DNA of 16,917 bases, taken from Actinomycetes bacterium (lineage in GTDB: Bacteria; Actinomycetota; Acidimicrobiia; Acidimicrobiales; RAAP-2). The DNA lies in NCBI GenBank assembly GCA_021805305.1, contig JAJZFO010000069.1, positions 1 to 16,917 on the forward strand, given 5' to 3'. Numbering within the stretch: position 1 is the stretch's first letter; every line of letters begins with the position of its first letter. The position numbers and the translations under genes are program-made. The notes beneath the pieces were generated by a model that did no database searches, had not been told where the DNA came from, and saw only the letters and a list, made by a program, of their open reading frames with translations. Shown here piece after piece: positions 7,324-15,790 of the stretch.

Positions 7324-7363
7324 AGGGTTTCCATAGTAGCCGAAAACCGCCGACCTTCGTGAC

Positions 7364-8995
7364 TTACAGGCCGGTCGCGACGACGAAACCTCGTCCGTCG
7401 CACACGGCGCACACCTTGGAGACTGACTCGAGGAGCCCCTCGTTGACCCTCTTACGGGTCATTTCGACCAGACCGAGCTCGGAGATGTCGAAGACCTGGG
7501 TGCGGGTCTTGTCGCGGGCCAGAGCCTGTCGCAGGGCCGACGCCACCGCCTCACGGTGAGCTTTGGTCTCCATGTCGATGAAGTCGATCACGATGATGCC
7601 ACCGATGTCGCGCAGTCGTAGCTGTCGCGCCACCTCCTCCGCCGCCTCGAGGTTGTTACGGAACACCGTCTCTTCCAGGTTCGTGGTGCCCACGTTCTTG
7701 CCGGTGTTGACGTCGATGACCGTCAGCGCCTCGGTGCGTTCAATGATGAGCGACCCACCCGAGGGCAAGAAGACCTTGCGGTCCAGCGCACGGTGCAATT
7801 GCTCGTGCACGAAATAGCGCTCGAAGAGTGGGAGTTCCTCGCCCGAGCGGTCGTAGTACTCGATGCGGTCGGCGAGTTCTGGGTTGACCGCCACGACGTA
7901 GTCGCGGACCTTGTTGAACAGATCGGCGTCGTCGATGATGACGCCGCGGAAATCGTCGTTAAGTTCCTCGCGCAGAACCCGCACGGCGAGGTCCAGGTCG
8001 CGGTAGACCAAGCGGGGCTGATTCGACTTCGCCACCTCGGCCTCGATGGCGTCCCACTTCTCGCACAACGAGGTCACGTCGCGCGCGAGGTCGTCGGCGG
8101 AGACCCCCTCCGCGGCGGTTCGAATGATGATGCCGTGGCGCGCGGGTTTGACGTCGTCAATGATTTTGCGCAACCGGCGGCGCTCGCCGTCGGGTAGTCG
8201 CTTAGAAATGCCAATGGTGCTCGAATTGGGGACCAGTACCGCGAAACGACCGGGGATCGACACCTCTTGCGTCAGTCGGGCGCCCTTGGCGCCAATGGCG
8301 TTCTTGGTGACCTGGCACACGATGGTCTGGCCTGACCTGATCATTTGTTCGATGCGCTTGTCGTTAGTCGTGGGCCCCTCGAGGTCCTCGTCACTCAGCG
8401 AGATATCCCCCCGGTACAAGACCGCGTTCTTCGGGATGCCAATGTCGACGAAGGCGAGTTCCATGCCGGGCAGCACGTTTTGGATCCGACCGACGTAAAT
8501 GTTCCCGTCGATCTGGTTCGTCTCGTCAGCCGCTTTGGCCACGGTGTACTCCACCATGGTGCGTCCCTCCAGGGTCGCGATGTGCGTGGCCTCCTTCGTC
8601 GTGTGCACGCACATCAGGTAGCGGCCCTGCGCGCGCGTGCGCCGCTCTCCCCCGCGACGTCGACCCTTGCGAGCCCGTGCGCCGTCGTCATCGTCGACGT
8701 CGGGTGCGGAAGCCTCCACCGGCGCCTCGACGGGGCGCGGGTTCGAGCGAGTCTGCCCGCCCTGACGGCTGTCGCCGCCCTGTCGGTTTTGACCGCCCTG
8801 GCCGCCGCGACCGCGGCCGCCGCGTCGGCGTCGGTTGGCGCCCTGCCCGGCGGGGACGTTGCCGGAACCCGGTGCGGGGGTGGACTCGCGTGTCGCGCCC
8901 ACCGACGGTCGAGTATCACCGATCTGGGGTGCGGGACGGGTATCGCCGATGCGCGGACTAGCGGAGGGGGTGGGGGTGGTGGTCTCGTCGCTCAC
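7364..8995 (-). CDS. rne: RNase E/G family endoribonuclease
   Basis: Single-strand-specific endoribonuclease for mRNA decay and rRNA/tRNA processing. The 543-residue protein has a catalytic core from about residue 124. An S1-like RNA-binding region comes first (NIYVGRIQNVLPGMELAFVDIG at about 165-186, split by an insertion further on). The nuclease domain follows, with metal-binding aspartates at about 428 (VIDVNTGKN) and 471 (IIVIDFIDM). The Zn-link cysteines are C529 and C532 (CAVCDGRGF), and the protein ends soon after. The usual large C-terminal scaffold is absent. Instead, residues 1-123 are disordered-looking, Thr/Pro-rich then Gly/Arg/Gln-rich, with GDTRP repeated at 17-21 and 26-30. 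GTG 8995 is supported by AAGGAG (opposite 9004-9009), eight bases away. Followed by rplU. Naming it rne rather than rng is a family-level choice. Confidence 0.93.
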   Translation of the reverse strand: MSDETTTPTPSASPRIGDTRPAPQIGDTRPSVGATRESTPAPGSGNVPAGQGANRRRRGGRGRGGQGGQNRQGGDSRQGGQTRSNPRPVEAPVEASAPDVDDDDGARARKGRRRGGERRTRAQGRYLMCVHTTKEATHIATLEGRTMVEYTVAKAADETNQIDGNIYVGRIQNVLPGMELAFVDIGIPKNAVLYRGDISLSDEDLEGPTTNDKRIEQMIRSGQTIVCQVTKNAIGAKGARLTQEVSIPGRFAVLVPNSSTIGISKRLPDGERRRLRKIIDDVKPARHGIIIRTAAEGVSADDLARDVTSLCEKWDAIEAEVAKSNQPRLVYRDLDLAVRVLREELNDDFRGVIIDDADLFNKVRDYVVAVNPELADRIEYYDRSGEELPLFERYFVHEQLHRALDRKVFLPSGGSLIIERTEALTVIDVNTGKNVGTTNLEETVFRNNLEAAEEVARQLRLRDIGGIIVIDFIDMETKAHREAVASALRQALARDKTRTQVFDISELGLVEMTRKRVNEGLLESVSKVCAVCDGRGFVVATGL

Positions 8996-9003
8996 GACGG
9001 GTA

Positions 9004-9009
9004 CTCCTT
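9004..9009 (-). promoter_or_regulatory. Shine-Dalgarno that fixes the GTG start of rne
   Basis: AAGGAG on the minus strand, with eight bases before GTG 8995. This supports the GTG start and so shows that the low-complexity N-terminal extension of the RNase is translated. Confidence 0.85.
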
Positions 9010-9189
9010 GAGTTCTGGTTGAGGGGGCCGCGCATCAGGGCGCCACGGCCGAGGAAGAGCCGCGTCGCGTGTCGCACGCGCGGGCCGAACAACAAATTAC
9101 GAGTTGGGCGGGTGCCAGCGGGGCGCCCGAGGACCCTTGGAACTGGGCTACCTCTCTGGCGTGTACCACGTTGCGTCCTTACTGCGGGC

Positions 9190-9217
9190 GACGACGGAGT
9201 GATGTCACTCGGTCGTC
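9190..9217. repeat. 13-bp inverted repeat (dyad) after mrdA
   Basis: The left arm GACGACGGAGTGA (9190-9202) and the right arm TCACTCGGTCGTC (9205-9217) are complementary except for one central mismatch, with TG between them. As RNA it would fold as GACGAC plus GAGTG stems around a four-base loop. No T-run follows on the minus strand, so it is not a typical terminator. Only a short TTTT comes later on the plus strand. It could be an operator or the first hairpin of the rne leader. Confidence 0.6.
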
Positions 9218-9289
9218 ACTGCGATTTTCATTGCGCCACCGACGTTTGTACGGCCGCGCCCAACCCCTCCAGGCTAGCCGTAAAACGCC

Positions 9290-11581
9290 CTATCCGACCT
9301 TCTTTATCGTCGTCGCCACGCCCGAGGTGGTCGTCGTGGGAGTCGTAGTGGTCGTGGGAGTCGTGGTGGTCGAGGAAGTCGTGGGACTCGTGGTCGTCGA
9401 GAGACTCGTGGTGGTCGTGACGCTCGGCTTAGAGCCCTTGAGGGTGGAAGTGGTCTTCGCGGGGCGGGTCGTGGTCGTCACGGGGGGTACCTGGCTCTTG
9501 ACTGTCAGGCTCACGGGCGCGATCGGGTGCCTGTAGAGGTAGTCGAAGGCCTGGGCCACCACTGGGGCGGCGGCGTCGGCGCCGTATCCACCCTGGGCGA
9601 TGACGCAGATGACCACGTACTCGGGATCGTTCGCGGGCGCGAACCCCACGAAGAGGGAGTTCGGCTCGAGCGGCTTGCCGTTGGGTGCGTAACCCGTGGA
9701 GGCGGTGCCGGTCTTACCGGCCACGGGAAAGGCGGACTCCGGGAACGACGCGTAGCGCTGGAACGTCCCGTACGCCGTTCCGCTCGGGTTCTGAACGACG
9801 CCCTCGAGTCCTTGCAGGATCGGGTTGCGCACCGCCGGTGGCAGGCTCACGTGCCCGAGCACGCGGGGCCCGTAGCGCACGACTAATTTCCCGGTGGGGC
9901 TCACCACGGCGGCGGCGACCTCGGGCGCGTAGCGCGTGCCCCCGTTCGCAAACGTCGCGTAGGCGTCGGCCATGGCGATGGGGGTAATGGCGGTCGAGCC
10001 CTGGCCGAAGGCCATTTCAATGTTGTCACCCGTGTACCACGTATCGTTCGGGAACGCGAGGGGGGCGGCGTTGTGCAGGGCGATACGTACCGTGGGCGAG
10101 TCCACTCGCCCCTGCACCTCATTAGGGAGGTCGATGTTGGTGTACTGGTCGAGACCGTACTCGTGCGCCACGTTCTGAATGGGCGTCTCACCGTACTTCG
10201 CCTGCTGGGACCAGAACAGGTAGCCGAGCTGATAGAAGTAGTAGTCCGAGGACACGGTGATGGCGCCCGGCAGGTTCACTAGTCCCGCCCCCTGACCCTG
10301 GTCGTCGTGGAAGACGCATCCGTGGGCGCCCTGTAGGCAGCCCGGTACGGTGAAGTAGCCGGTGTCGTCGACCAGTTGCGTGGCCGGGAAAATCCCCGTC
10401 TGCAACTGGGCCGTCGCGGTGATCATCTTGAAGGTACTACCCGGGGTGTAGAGACCTTGGATGGGGTAGTTGGTGAAGGCCCCCTCGTTCAGCAAAGTCT
10501 TAAACGTCGCCTCCGAGAGTCCGTTGACGAAGGAACTGAGGTTGAACGACGGGTAGCTCGACATGGCGAGCACGGCGCCGGTGCGCACGTCCATGGCGAT
10601 GGCCGCCCCGTTGAGCGCGGGCGGCAATACGCCGTTGGTGGGGTCGGGGGTGTGACGCACCAGGGCGACGTCGGCCGCCAAATATCCGTCCAGGGCCTTC
10701 TGAAGACCCGCGTCCACGTTCAAGATCACGGTATCGCCCTGTTGGGGCGCGGTGCGCTGGACCGCCCCGAGGATATTGCCTTGCGCGCTCACCTCGATGG
10801 TGCTGGTGCCCGCGACGCCGCGCAGGTATTGCTCGTAGAAGTTCTCGATACCGGTCTTGCCGTAGGTCGAGTTCGTGGTGTAGTTAAAGGTCGGATTCGC
10901 CGCCATCTCGGCGCCCGTGATCGGCCCGACGTAACCCAACAACTGTGACGCGGTCAAACCCCCGAGGGGGTAGCTGCGCTGGGTCACCCCCTGTACGCTC
11001 ACGCCCGGGAACTCCCCGGGGTGCAATTTAATGAACTGCACCACCGACGTCGGCGCGTCGGTCATGACGGGCGCCGGTTGGTAGGGGTCGTACTGAACGT
11101 TGGTGAGATCCTTTTGCACTTGGACCACACTCTGGTGCGTCAAGGTGGCGAGCGCGCCGATCACCGACGGGTTCAGGTAAGCCTGCTGGCGCGACAAGAG
11201 GACTTCGGTGGTCGTGATATTGCTCACCAGCGGCGTCCCCGAACGGTCCACGATGAGTCCGCGCGACGCCGGGATCGTCGCCACGTGCAGCGAGTTGGAC
11301 TGCACGGTGGCGACCGACGCCGAGTGTTCGAGGATTTGGAGCATGAAGAGACGAACTAACAAGAGCACCAGCAGCAGCGAGAAGAATCCCCCGATGATGC
11401 GCCAGCGGCGCTCCGGTCGCGCGTGCACCTCCTCGGGGGACGCGACGAGGTCGCGGATACCCACCGGTCGCGGTTCGTTGATATGACGACCTCGTCCGCG
11501 CAGAGGGTTGAGCGACACCCACGGGCGCCACAAGCGCTGAAACCACGACGCCGTGGGTCGGTCCCGCCAGGATCCCTTCAT
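9290..11581 (-). CDS. mrdA: Penicillin-binding protein 2 (elongasome peptidoglycan transpeptidase) with threonine-rich tail
   Basis: Class B penicillin-binding protein that cross-links lateral-wall peptidoglycan with MreBCD and the RodA glycosyltransferase. It has 763 residues. One membrane anchor lies at about 62-83, after a 60-residue basic cytoplasmic start. A dimerisation/pedestal region follows (PASRGLIVDRSGTPL, 104-118). The transpeptidase domain has active-site S382 in STFK, S444-S-D446 as the second motif (SxD is normal for PBP2), and K623-T-G as the third. The domain ends near 690. A tail of about 65 residues follows, mostly threonine with serine and proline, encoded partly by an 18-bp tandem repeat. 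ATG 11581 overlaps the mreD stop as ATGA. The gene order mreB-mreC-mreD-mrdA supports PBP2 over PBP3/FtsI. Confidence 0.95.
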   Translation of the reverse strand: MKGSWRDRPTASWFQRLWRPWVSLNPLRGRGRHINEPRPVGIRDLVASPEEVHARPERRWRIIGGFFSLLLVLLLVRLFMLQILEHSASVATVQSNSLHVATIPASRGLIVDRSGTPLVSNITTTEVLLSRQQAYLNPSVIGALATLTHQSVVQVQKDLTNVQYDPYQPAPVMTDAPTSVVQFIKLHPGEFPGVSVQGVTQRSYPLGGLTASQLLGYVGPITGAEMAANPTFNYTTNSTYGKTGIENFYEQYLRGVAGTSTIEVSAQGNILGAVQRTAPQQGDTVILNVDAGLQKALDGYLAADVALVRHTPDPTNGVLPPALNGAAIAMDVRTGAVLAMSSYPSFNLSSFVNGLSEATFKTLLNEGAFTNYPIQGLYTPGSTFKMITATAQLQTGIFPATQLVDDTGYFTVPGCLQGAHGCVFHDDQGQGAGLVNLPGAITVSSDYYFYQLGYLFWSQQAKYGETPIQNVAHEYGLDQYTNIDLPNEVQGRVDSPTVRIALHNAAPLAFPNDTWYTGDNIEMAFGQGSTAITPIAMADAYATFANGGTRYAPEVAAAVVSPTGKLVVRYGPRVLGHVSLPPAVRNPILQGLEGVVQNPSGTAYGTFQRYASFPESAFPVAGKTGTASTGYAPNGKPLEPNSLFVGFAPANDPEYVVICVIAQGGYGADAAAPVVAQAFDYLYRHPIAPVSLTVKSQVPPVTTTTRPAKTTSTLKGSKPSVTTTTSLSTTTSPTTSSTTTTPTTTTTPTTTTSGVATTIKKVG
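9333..9368. repeat. Two tandem 18-bp repeats in the mrdA tail
   Basis: Copies at 9333-9350 and 9351-9368 (GTCGTGGGAGTCGTAGTG, then one A-to-G change) encode a six-residue threonine/proline unit. Degenerate GTC/GTG-rich copies continue to about 9420. Such a tract is prone to slippage, so tail length may vary between strains. Confidence 0.75.
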
Positions 11582-12090
11582 CGACGCGCCCGCAACGCCG
11601 ACGCGCCCGCCATCGCGGCCAGGCGCGACATCGGCCGCGCCAGGAGGAAAAAGGCCACCGCATTCACGACCATGGAATCGAGCAGGCTACCGCGCCACAA
11701 CGAGAAGTTCAGAGCGACGGCGCCCCCCACGACGAAGACCACCGGCGCGACGAAGCCCGCCGCGGCGGCGATCACCGGGGTGACCCACAGGGCCGCCGAG
11801 TCGAGGTCACCCACGCCCTCCTTCCCAAGACGCGACGCCGCGAAGGCCAACAACACTCCCACCAACGCGCTGAGCCCGAACGGCGTCGCGCTCTGCGCGT
11901 CAAAGAGGACTCCGCTGAGGAGCCCCGCGGCGAGCGCCAGCGAGGTCAGACCCGTCAAACCCACCGCCACCGGCCACAGCCACACCAACATCACGACCGC
12001 ACCGGCGAAACGCCACTGCGTAAAGACCGCGAACTGCACCCCGACCACCACCAGGGTGAGGAGAGTGATGCCCGCCCGAGCTTGGATCAC
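11578..12090 (-). CDS. mreD: Rod-shape-determining membrane protein MreD
   Basis: Small polytopic inner-membrane protein linking MreC and MreB to wall synthesis. From GTG 12090 it is 170 residues, the usual length. Hydrophobic stretches at about 8-24, 28-60, 71-85, 101-127 and 138-151 suggest five or six membrane segments, and the end is basic (RPMSRL to ALRARR). GTG 12090 overlaps the mreC stop as GTGA and has GGGAG (opposite 12099-12103) eight bases upstream. An in-frame GTG at 12105 is possible but would overlap mreC further. MreD sequences diverge strongly, so the call rests on length, hydrophobic pattern and position between mreC and mrdA. Confidence 0.88.
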   Translation of the reverse strand: MIQARAGITLLTLVVVGVQFAVFTQWRFAGAVVMLVWLWPVAVGLTGLTSLALAAGLLSGVLFDAQSATPFGLSALVGVLLAFAASRLGKEGVGDLDSAALWVTPVIAAAAGFVAPVVFVVGGAVALNFSLWRGSLLDSMVVNAVAFFLLARPMSRLAAMAGASALRARR

Positions 12091-12905
12091 GTGGAGGGCT
12101 CCCACAAGACGACGTCGACGTACGCCAGATTGTTCAGGTTTGCGGTGGGGGTCAAGGAGACCGAGTAGCTCGACGCGCCCGGATTGATTAAGAGTTTGCT
12201 CACCCGACCCACGGGCAACCCCGGCGGGAAGAGCCCCCCTTGGAGGCCGTTGGTGGACAGAAGACTGCCGACCCCCAGCGCCGCGGTCACGGGAATCTGC
12301 GTCACGCTCAGTGGATTGTTGATTCCCTCGCCCGAGATCAGCACCGACGTCAGCCCGTTGCCGAACGTCGCGCCCACGACGGAGCCGGTGTCACTCAGCA
12401 AGCGCACCGTCGACGAATGCGACGACACGGCGACGACCCGTCCGACGAGTCCTCCGTCGGCCACCACGGGCATGCCCTGCATCACCCCGTCGTCCTGTCC
12501 CTTGTCGATCGTGACCGTGGCGGAAAAATTGGTGGGGGAAATTACCGTGACCTGCGCCATGACCGTGCCGAGCGTGGACGCCACGGGTACGTGCAGCGCC
12601 TGCGTCAATTGTCGAAGCTGGCGAGCCGCCGACGCGTTCTCGTCGGCGCGCAGGGTAGCTTGACCGAGCAGGTACCGCAGTCGCTCGTTCTGCGCCTCAA
12701 TATCGGAATAGTTGACCATGCCCGCGACCAAGTGCCCGACCGGGCGCGCGACGAAGTCGGCGGCCCACGAAAACGGGAACACCACCGCGTGCGCGGCACT
12801 CTTGGCCCCGGCCACCAGTCCCCCCGTGACGTACACGGTGACGACGATGAGCGTTGCGAGTACCCCGGAGAAGAGAAGTCGGCGCCGCGAACGTTCCGTG
12901 GCCAC
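12087..12905 (-). CDS. mreC: Rod-shape-determining protein MreC
   Basis: Bitopic membrane protein that links the MreB filament to PBP2 and activates it. It has 272 residues. After a short basic cytoplasmic end (ERSRRR) a membrane segment runs from about 10 to 34. A heptad-like coiled-coil region follows at about 67-103 (IEAQNERLRYLLG onward). The periplasmic beta domain then shows the family patterns VTIDKGQDDGVMQGMPVV (131-148), GLVGRVV (152-158) and GGLFPPGLPVGRV (223-235). GTG 12905 begins three bases after the mreB stop, without an obvious Shine-Dalgarno, suggesting reinitiation after mreB. The stop overlaps the mreD start. Confidence 0.95.
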   Translation of the reverse strand: MATERSRRRLLFSGVLATLIVVTVYVTGGLVAGAKSAAHAVVFPFSWAADFVARPVGHLVAGMVNYSDIEAQNERLRYLLGQATLRADENASAARQLRQLTQALHVPVASTLGTVMAQVTVISPTNFSATVTIDKGQDDGVMQGMPVVADGGLVGRVVAVSSHSSTVRLLSDTGSVVGATFGNGLTSVLISGEGINNPLSVTQIPVTAALGVGSLLSTNGLQGGLFPPGLPVGRVSKLLINPGASSYSVSLTPTANLNNLAYVDVVLWEPST

Positions 12906-12908
12906 GGT

Positions 12909-13940
12909 CTAGCGCGAAGGCGACGTCTTGAGCATGCGTGAGAAAACGTCGAGTTCCTCGAGGCACATGCCCGATCCCAGCGCAACGCAGTTGAGAGGAT
13001 CGTTAGCGACGATGATGGGCATATTGGTCTCGACTTCGAGTCGGGTCGCCAGTCCGTTCAACAGCGCCCCGCCACCCGTCAAGACGATGCCCTGCTCCAT
13101 CAGGTCAGACGAGAGTTCGGGCGGTGTACGGTCCAGCGTCACCTTGACGGCATCCACGATCGCCTGGACGGGTTCTTCGATGGCGTGACGGACTTGCTCA
13201 GTCGAGATCACGACCGTCTTGGGCAATCCGGTGACGAGGTCGCGACCACGAATCTGGGCCTGCATCTCTTGCTGGAGTGGGTACGCCGACCCCATCTGGA
13301 TCTTGATCTCTTCGGCCGTACGTTCGCCCAGGGCCAGCTGGAATTCCTTCTTCACGTAGGCGACGATGGCGTCGTCGAGTTCGTCGCCCCCGACGCGGAT
13401 GGACTGACTCGTCACGATGCCGCCGAGCGAGATGACCGCGACCTCAGTGGTGCCACCGCCGATGTCCACCACCATGTTGCCCGTGGGCTCGTGAATGGGC
13501 AGCCCTGCGCCGATCGCCGCCGCCATCGGCTCTTCGATGATGTACGCCTTGCGCGCGCCGGCGAATTCGGCGGCCTCCATCACCGCGCGCTGCTCGACGC
13601 CGGTGATTCCCGAGGGAACGCAGATGACCATGCGGGGCTTAGCGAACCGACGTTGGTGCACGCGGTGGATGAAGTACCGCAACATCTTCTCGCAGATCTC
13701 GAAGTCGGCGATCACGCCGTCCTTGAGCGGACGGATGGCTTGGATGTTGCTGGGCGTTCGGCCAATCATCAGCTTGGCCTGCGCGCCCACGGCCAGGGGC
13801 TTGCCATCTTTGATGTCGACGGCCACCACGGAGGGCTCGTTGAGAACGATGCCCCGCCCACGCACGTAGACCAACGTGTTGGCGGTGCCCAGGTCCACCG
13901 CCATATCGCGGCCCAATAATGAAAATCGAGAATCAACCAT
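12909..13940 (-). CDS. mreB: Actin-like rod-shape protein MreB
   Basis: Bacterial actin whose membrane-bound filaments direct the elongation machinery. It has 343 residues, typical length. Phosphate and nucleotide-binding motifs are DLGTANTLVYV (16-26), DIGGGTTEVAVISLGG (about 164-179) and TGGGALLNGL (near 290-299). EEPMAAAIGAG (connect region) is intact. Its presence with mreC, mreD and mrdA implies lateral-wall growth and probably a rod shape. ATG 13940 is preceded by AAGGG about seven bases away. It is the first gene of the tight mre-mrdA run; the 87 bp upstream are the likely promoter site, since ndk ends there. Confidence 0.98.
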   Translation of the reverse strand: MVDSRFSLLGRDMAVDLGTANTLVYVRGRGIVLNEPSVVAVDIKDGKPLAVGAQAKLMIGRTPSNIQAIRPLKDGVIADFEICEKMLRYFIHRVHQRRFAKPRMVICVPSGITGVEQRAVMEAAEFAGARKAYIIEEPMAAAIGAGLPIHEPTGNMVVDIGGGTTEVAVISLGGIVTSQSIRVGGDELDDAIVAYVKKEFQLALGERTAEEIKIQMGSAYPLQQEMQAQIRGRDLVTGLPKTVVISTEQVRHAIEEPVQAIVDAVKVTLDRTPPELSSDLMEQGIVLTGGGALLNGLATRLEVETNMPIIVANDPLNCVALGSGMCLEELDVFSRMLKTSPSR

Positions 13941-14027
13941 GGAGAACCCTTAATGAGAGTCCGATGAGTACTCTCCTACCCCTGCAAGGCTACGACACGG
14001 GAGCGTCGTACACCAAACAGGCTGTAA
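13941..14027 (-). promoter_or_regulatory. 87-bp intergenic region before mreB
   Basis: This is the only real gap between clpX and mrdA. It contains an inverted repeat GAGAGT (13955-13960)/ACTCTC (13970-13975) with GAGTACTC, an 8-bp palindrome, at 13966-13973, close to the mreB start. On the minus strand TTGGTG and TAGCCT words have about 18 bp between them, but the match to a standard promoter is weak. A promoter or leader for the mre genes is inferred from position. Confidence 0.35.
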
Positions 14028-14438
14028 TTAGCCTAGGGCCGGGAAGAATATTGCAATCTCGCGCTGCGCCGACTCGGCCGAATCCGATCCGTGAATGAGG
14101 TTTTGACCGATCTCGAGTCCGAGGTCACCGCGAATGGTGCCGGGTGCGGCGCTGGAGGGATTGGTCGGACCCATCATCGTGCGCACGACCTGCCACGTCT
14201 CGCCCGGTCCCTCGATCACCATCGCCATCACGGGTCCACGCGTGATGAAGTTCACCAGACCTTCGAAGAACGGCTTCCCCTCGTGCTCGGCGTAGTGGCG
14301 CTCCGCCGTCGCGCGGTCCAGCGTACGCAACTCAGCGGCCGCGAGTCGCAATCCGCGCCGCTCGAAACGGTGCACGATGTCTCCCACGAGACCGCGTTCG
14401 ACGCCGTCGGGCTTGACCAGGACCAGGGTTCTTTCCAC
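14028..14438 (-). CDS. ndk: Nucleoside diphosphate kinase
   Basis: Transfers the terminal phosphate of a nucleoside triphosphate, through a phosphohistidine, to balance cellular (d)NTP pools. It has 136 residues, the normal length. [20 protein letters not shown] starts the protein with the K9-P-D motif. The catalytic histidine is H116 in NLIHGSDS, and the end EIAIFFP is typical. GTG 14438 is the start, 14 bases after the folC stop; no clear ribosome binding site is visible, so translation may depend on folC. The folC-ndk-mreB order is the expected one for this type of locus. Confidence 0.98.
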   Translation of the reverse strand: MERTLVLVKPDGVERGLVGDIVHRFERRGLRLAAAELRTLDRATAERHYAEHEGKPFFEGLVNFITRGPVMAMVIEGPGETWQVVRTMMGPTNPSSAAPGTIRGDLGLEIGQNLIHGSDSAESAQREIAIFFPALG

Positions 14439-14452
14439 GACGAAGAAATCTA

Positions 14453-15790
14453 TCAGGCGGAATTCTGGTGACGAGTGGCCAAGTGCAGGACCTCGGCGCG
14501 CACGCGCGCGACGAGGTACAAACTCCCGGCCGCCACGATCAGGTCGTCGTCACCGGAGTGTTCGCGCGCGTAGGCCAGCGCCGTTGACACGCTCGAGTGC
14601 TCGAAGGCCACTCCACCCGCGCGACGCACCGCGTCGGCCACCACTCGGGTCGCCATCGCCCGCGGTGAGTCGGGGGCACAGCAGTGGAACTCGGTGAAGC
14701 CCAGCGCCACGAGCGGCTCCACCATGTCCTCCACCTCGCGTCCGGTCAGCATCCCGAGCACGCACCGACGCTCCCCCGTCACGTGAAAGGCGCCGTCGAG
14801 CGCGGCGCACAGGGCGCGCACCCCGGCGGGATTGTGGGCACCGTCCACCACGATCGTCGGGTGGCGACTCACGAGTTCCATGCGACCCGGCATGACGGCG
14901 TTCGCGAGGGTCGAACGAACGACGGGCTCCCCCAACGCTCGGCCGAGGAAGGCCTCCGCGGCGACAATGGAGGTCGTGGCGTTGACGCCCTGATGAATGC
15001 CGTGCAGCGAGACGAGCACGTCCTCGTAGCGCGCGAACGGGGTGCGCACCGTGATCGCCCGACCCCCGACCGCCAGGTCGTTTCGTTCCAAGCTGAAGGA
15101 TTCCTCAATGCTCCACAGAGTGGCGCCCAGTTCACGCGCGCGTTCCGTCGCGATCTCGAGCACAACGGCGTTGGTCGTGGACAACACGGCGATAGCCGAG
15201 GGTCGAAAGATACCCACTTTGTCGCGGGCGATGGCGCCAATCGAATCACCGAGGACCGCCGTGTGATCGAGGTCCACGTTGGTCAACACCGTCACGTCAC
15301 CGTCCACCACGTTGGTGGAATCCCAGGTTCCCCCCAGTCCCACCTCGACCACGGCGACGTCCACCCCCTCGTCGGAGAAGTGGAGCAGCGCGCCGACGGT
15401 CAAGAGTTCGAATCGAGTGAGCACGATGCCGCTCACCTGTTCGGCGTCGTAGAGCCGTCCCAGCAATTGCGTGAGGTCGTCATCGCTGATCGACGTGGCG
15501 TTCACCGCGATTCGTTCGTTCAACGCGTGCAGATCCGGGCTGGTGAACGTGCCCACGCGCAATCCCGTTGCGCTCAAGAGGGCGCTCGTCAGAGTAGTGG
15601 TCGTACCCTTACCATTCGTGCCCGTCACGTGCACAATCGGGTAGTCGTGGTGGGGATCTGCGAAGAGGGCGAGCGCGTCGCGCACCGCGTCCAGCGAGGG
15701 CTGGTCACGCCGCCCCGGCGCCAATCGCTCGTAGTCGACGTGGGATTCCAACCACGCCAGTGCGCCGTCGTAAGTCGTTGGGCGCACCAC
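14453..15790 (-). CDS. folC: Folylpolyglutamate synthase / dihydrofolate synthase
   Basis: Mur-ligase-like enzyme that adds glutamate to folates, and possibly to dihydropteroate; mono- or bifunctional activity cannot be told here. From GTG 15790 it is 445 residues. The ATP loop is VTGTNGKGT (55-63). [12 protein letters not shown] (149-160) and LDHTAVLG (174-181) precede K191 in the DKVGIF segment, the likely carbamylated lysine. DGAHNPAG lies at 316-323. The residue after GLGG is threonine where arginine is common. GTG 15790 shares one base with the clpX stop (TAGTG). The frame is open 28 codons further up, into clpX, but those residues do not look like FolC. Confidence 0.95.
   Translation of the reverse strand: MVRPTTYDGALAWLESHVDYERLAPGRRDQPSLDAVRDALALFADPHHDYPIVHVTGTNGKGTTTTLTSALLSATGLRVGTFTSPDLHALNERIAVNATSISDDDLTQLLGRLYDAEQVSGIVLTRFELLTVGALLHFSDEGVDVAVVEVGLGGTWDSTNVVDGDVTVLTNVDLDHTAVLGDSIGAIARDKVGIFRPSAIAVLSTTNAVVLEIATERARELGATLWSIEESFSLERNDLAVGGRAITVRTPFARYEDVLVSLHGIHQGVNATTSIVAAEAFLGRALGEPVVRSTLANAVMPGRMELVSRHPTIVVDGAHNPAGVRALCAALDGAFHVTGERRCVLGMLTGREVEDMVEPLVALGFTEFHCCAPDSPRAMATRVVADAVRRAGGVAFEHSSVSTALAYAREHSGDDDLIVAAGSLYLVARVRAEVLHLATRHQNSA

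Larger units (their letters stand above)
8996..9289 (-). promoter_or_regulatory. 294-bp non-coding leader between mrdA and rne
   Basis: No frame here gives a recognisable protein on either strand, and there is no rodA. It contains a dyad at 9190-9217 and the rne ribosome binding site at 9004-9009. On the minus strand it also has further self-complementary blocks, such as GGGCG/CGCCC flanking TGGCACC near 9111-9117. A weak TAATTT -10-like word lies near 9095. It is the largest gap in an otherwise tightly packed minus-strand run, so it probably holds a transcription boundary and the rne promoter and 5' untranslated region. Autoregulation of rne through its 5' leader is established in Escherichia coli; applying that here is inference. 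Confidence 0.5.

Noticed and set aside
9105..9217. Possible T-box riboswitch in the mrdA-rne gap: ATC beside the dyad loop, CAGAGAG (opposite 9152-9158) and TGGCACC (opposite 9111-9117).
   Set aside because: The words are short, the full TGGNACCGCG motif is not matched, the ribosome binding site is about 100 bases further on, and rne is not a known T-box target. Kept only as a general structured-leader candidate.
9290..9500. GTC/GTG-rich tract on the plus strand as a CRISPR or mobile repeat.
   Set aside because: It is in frame with mrdA and encodes the threonine-rich tail; units are contiguous 18-mers without spacers.
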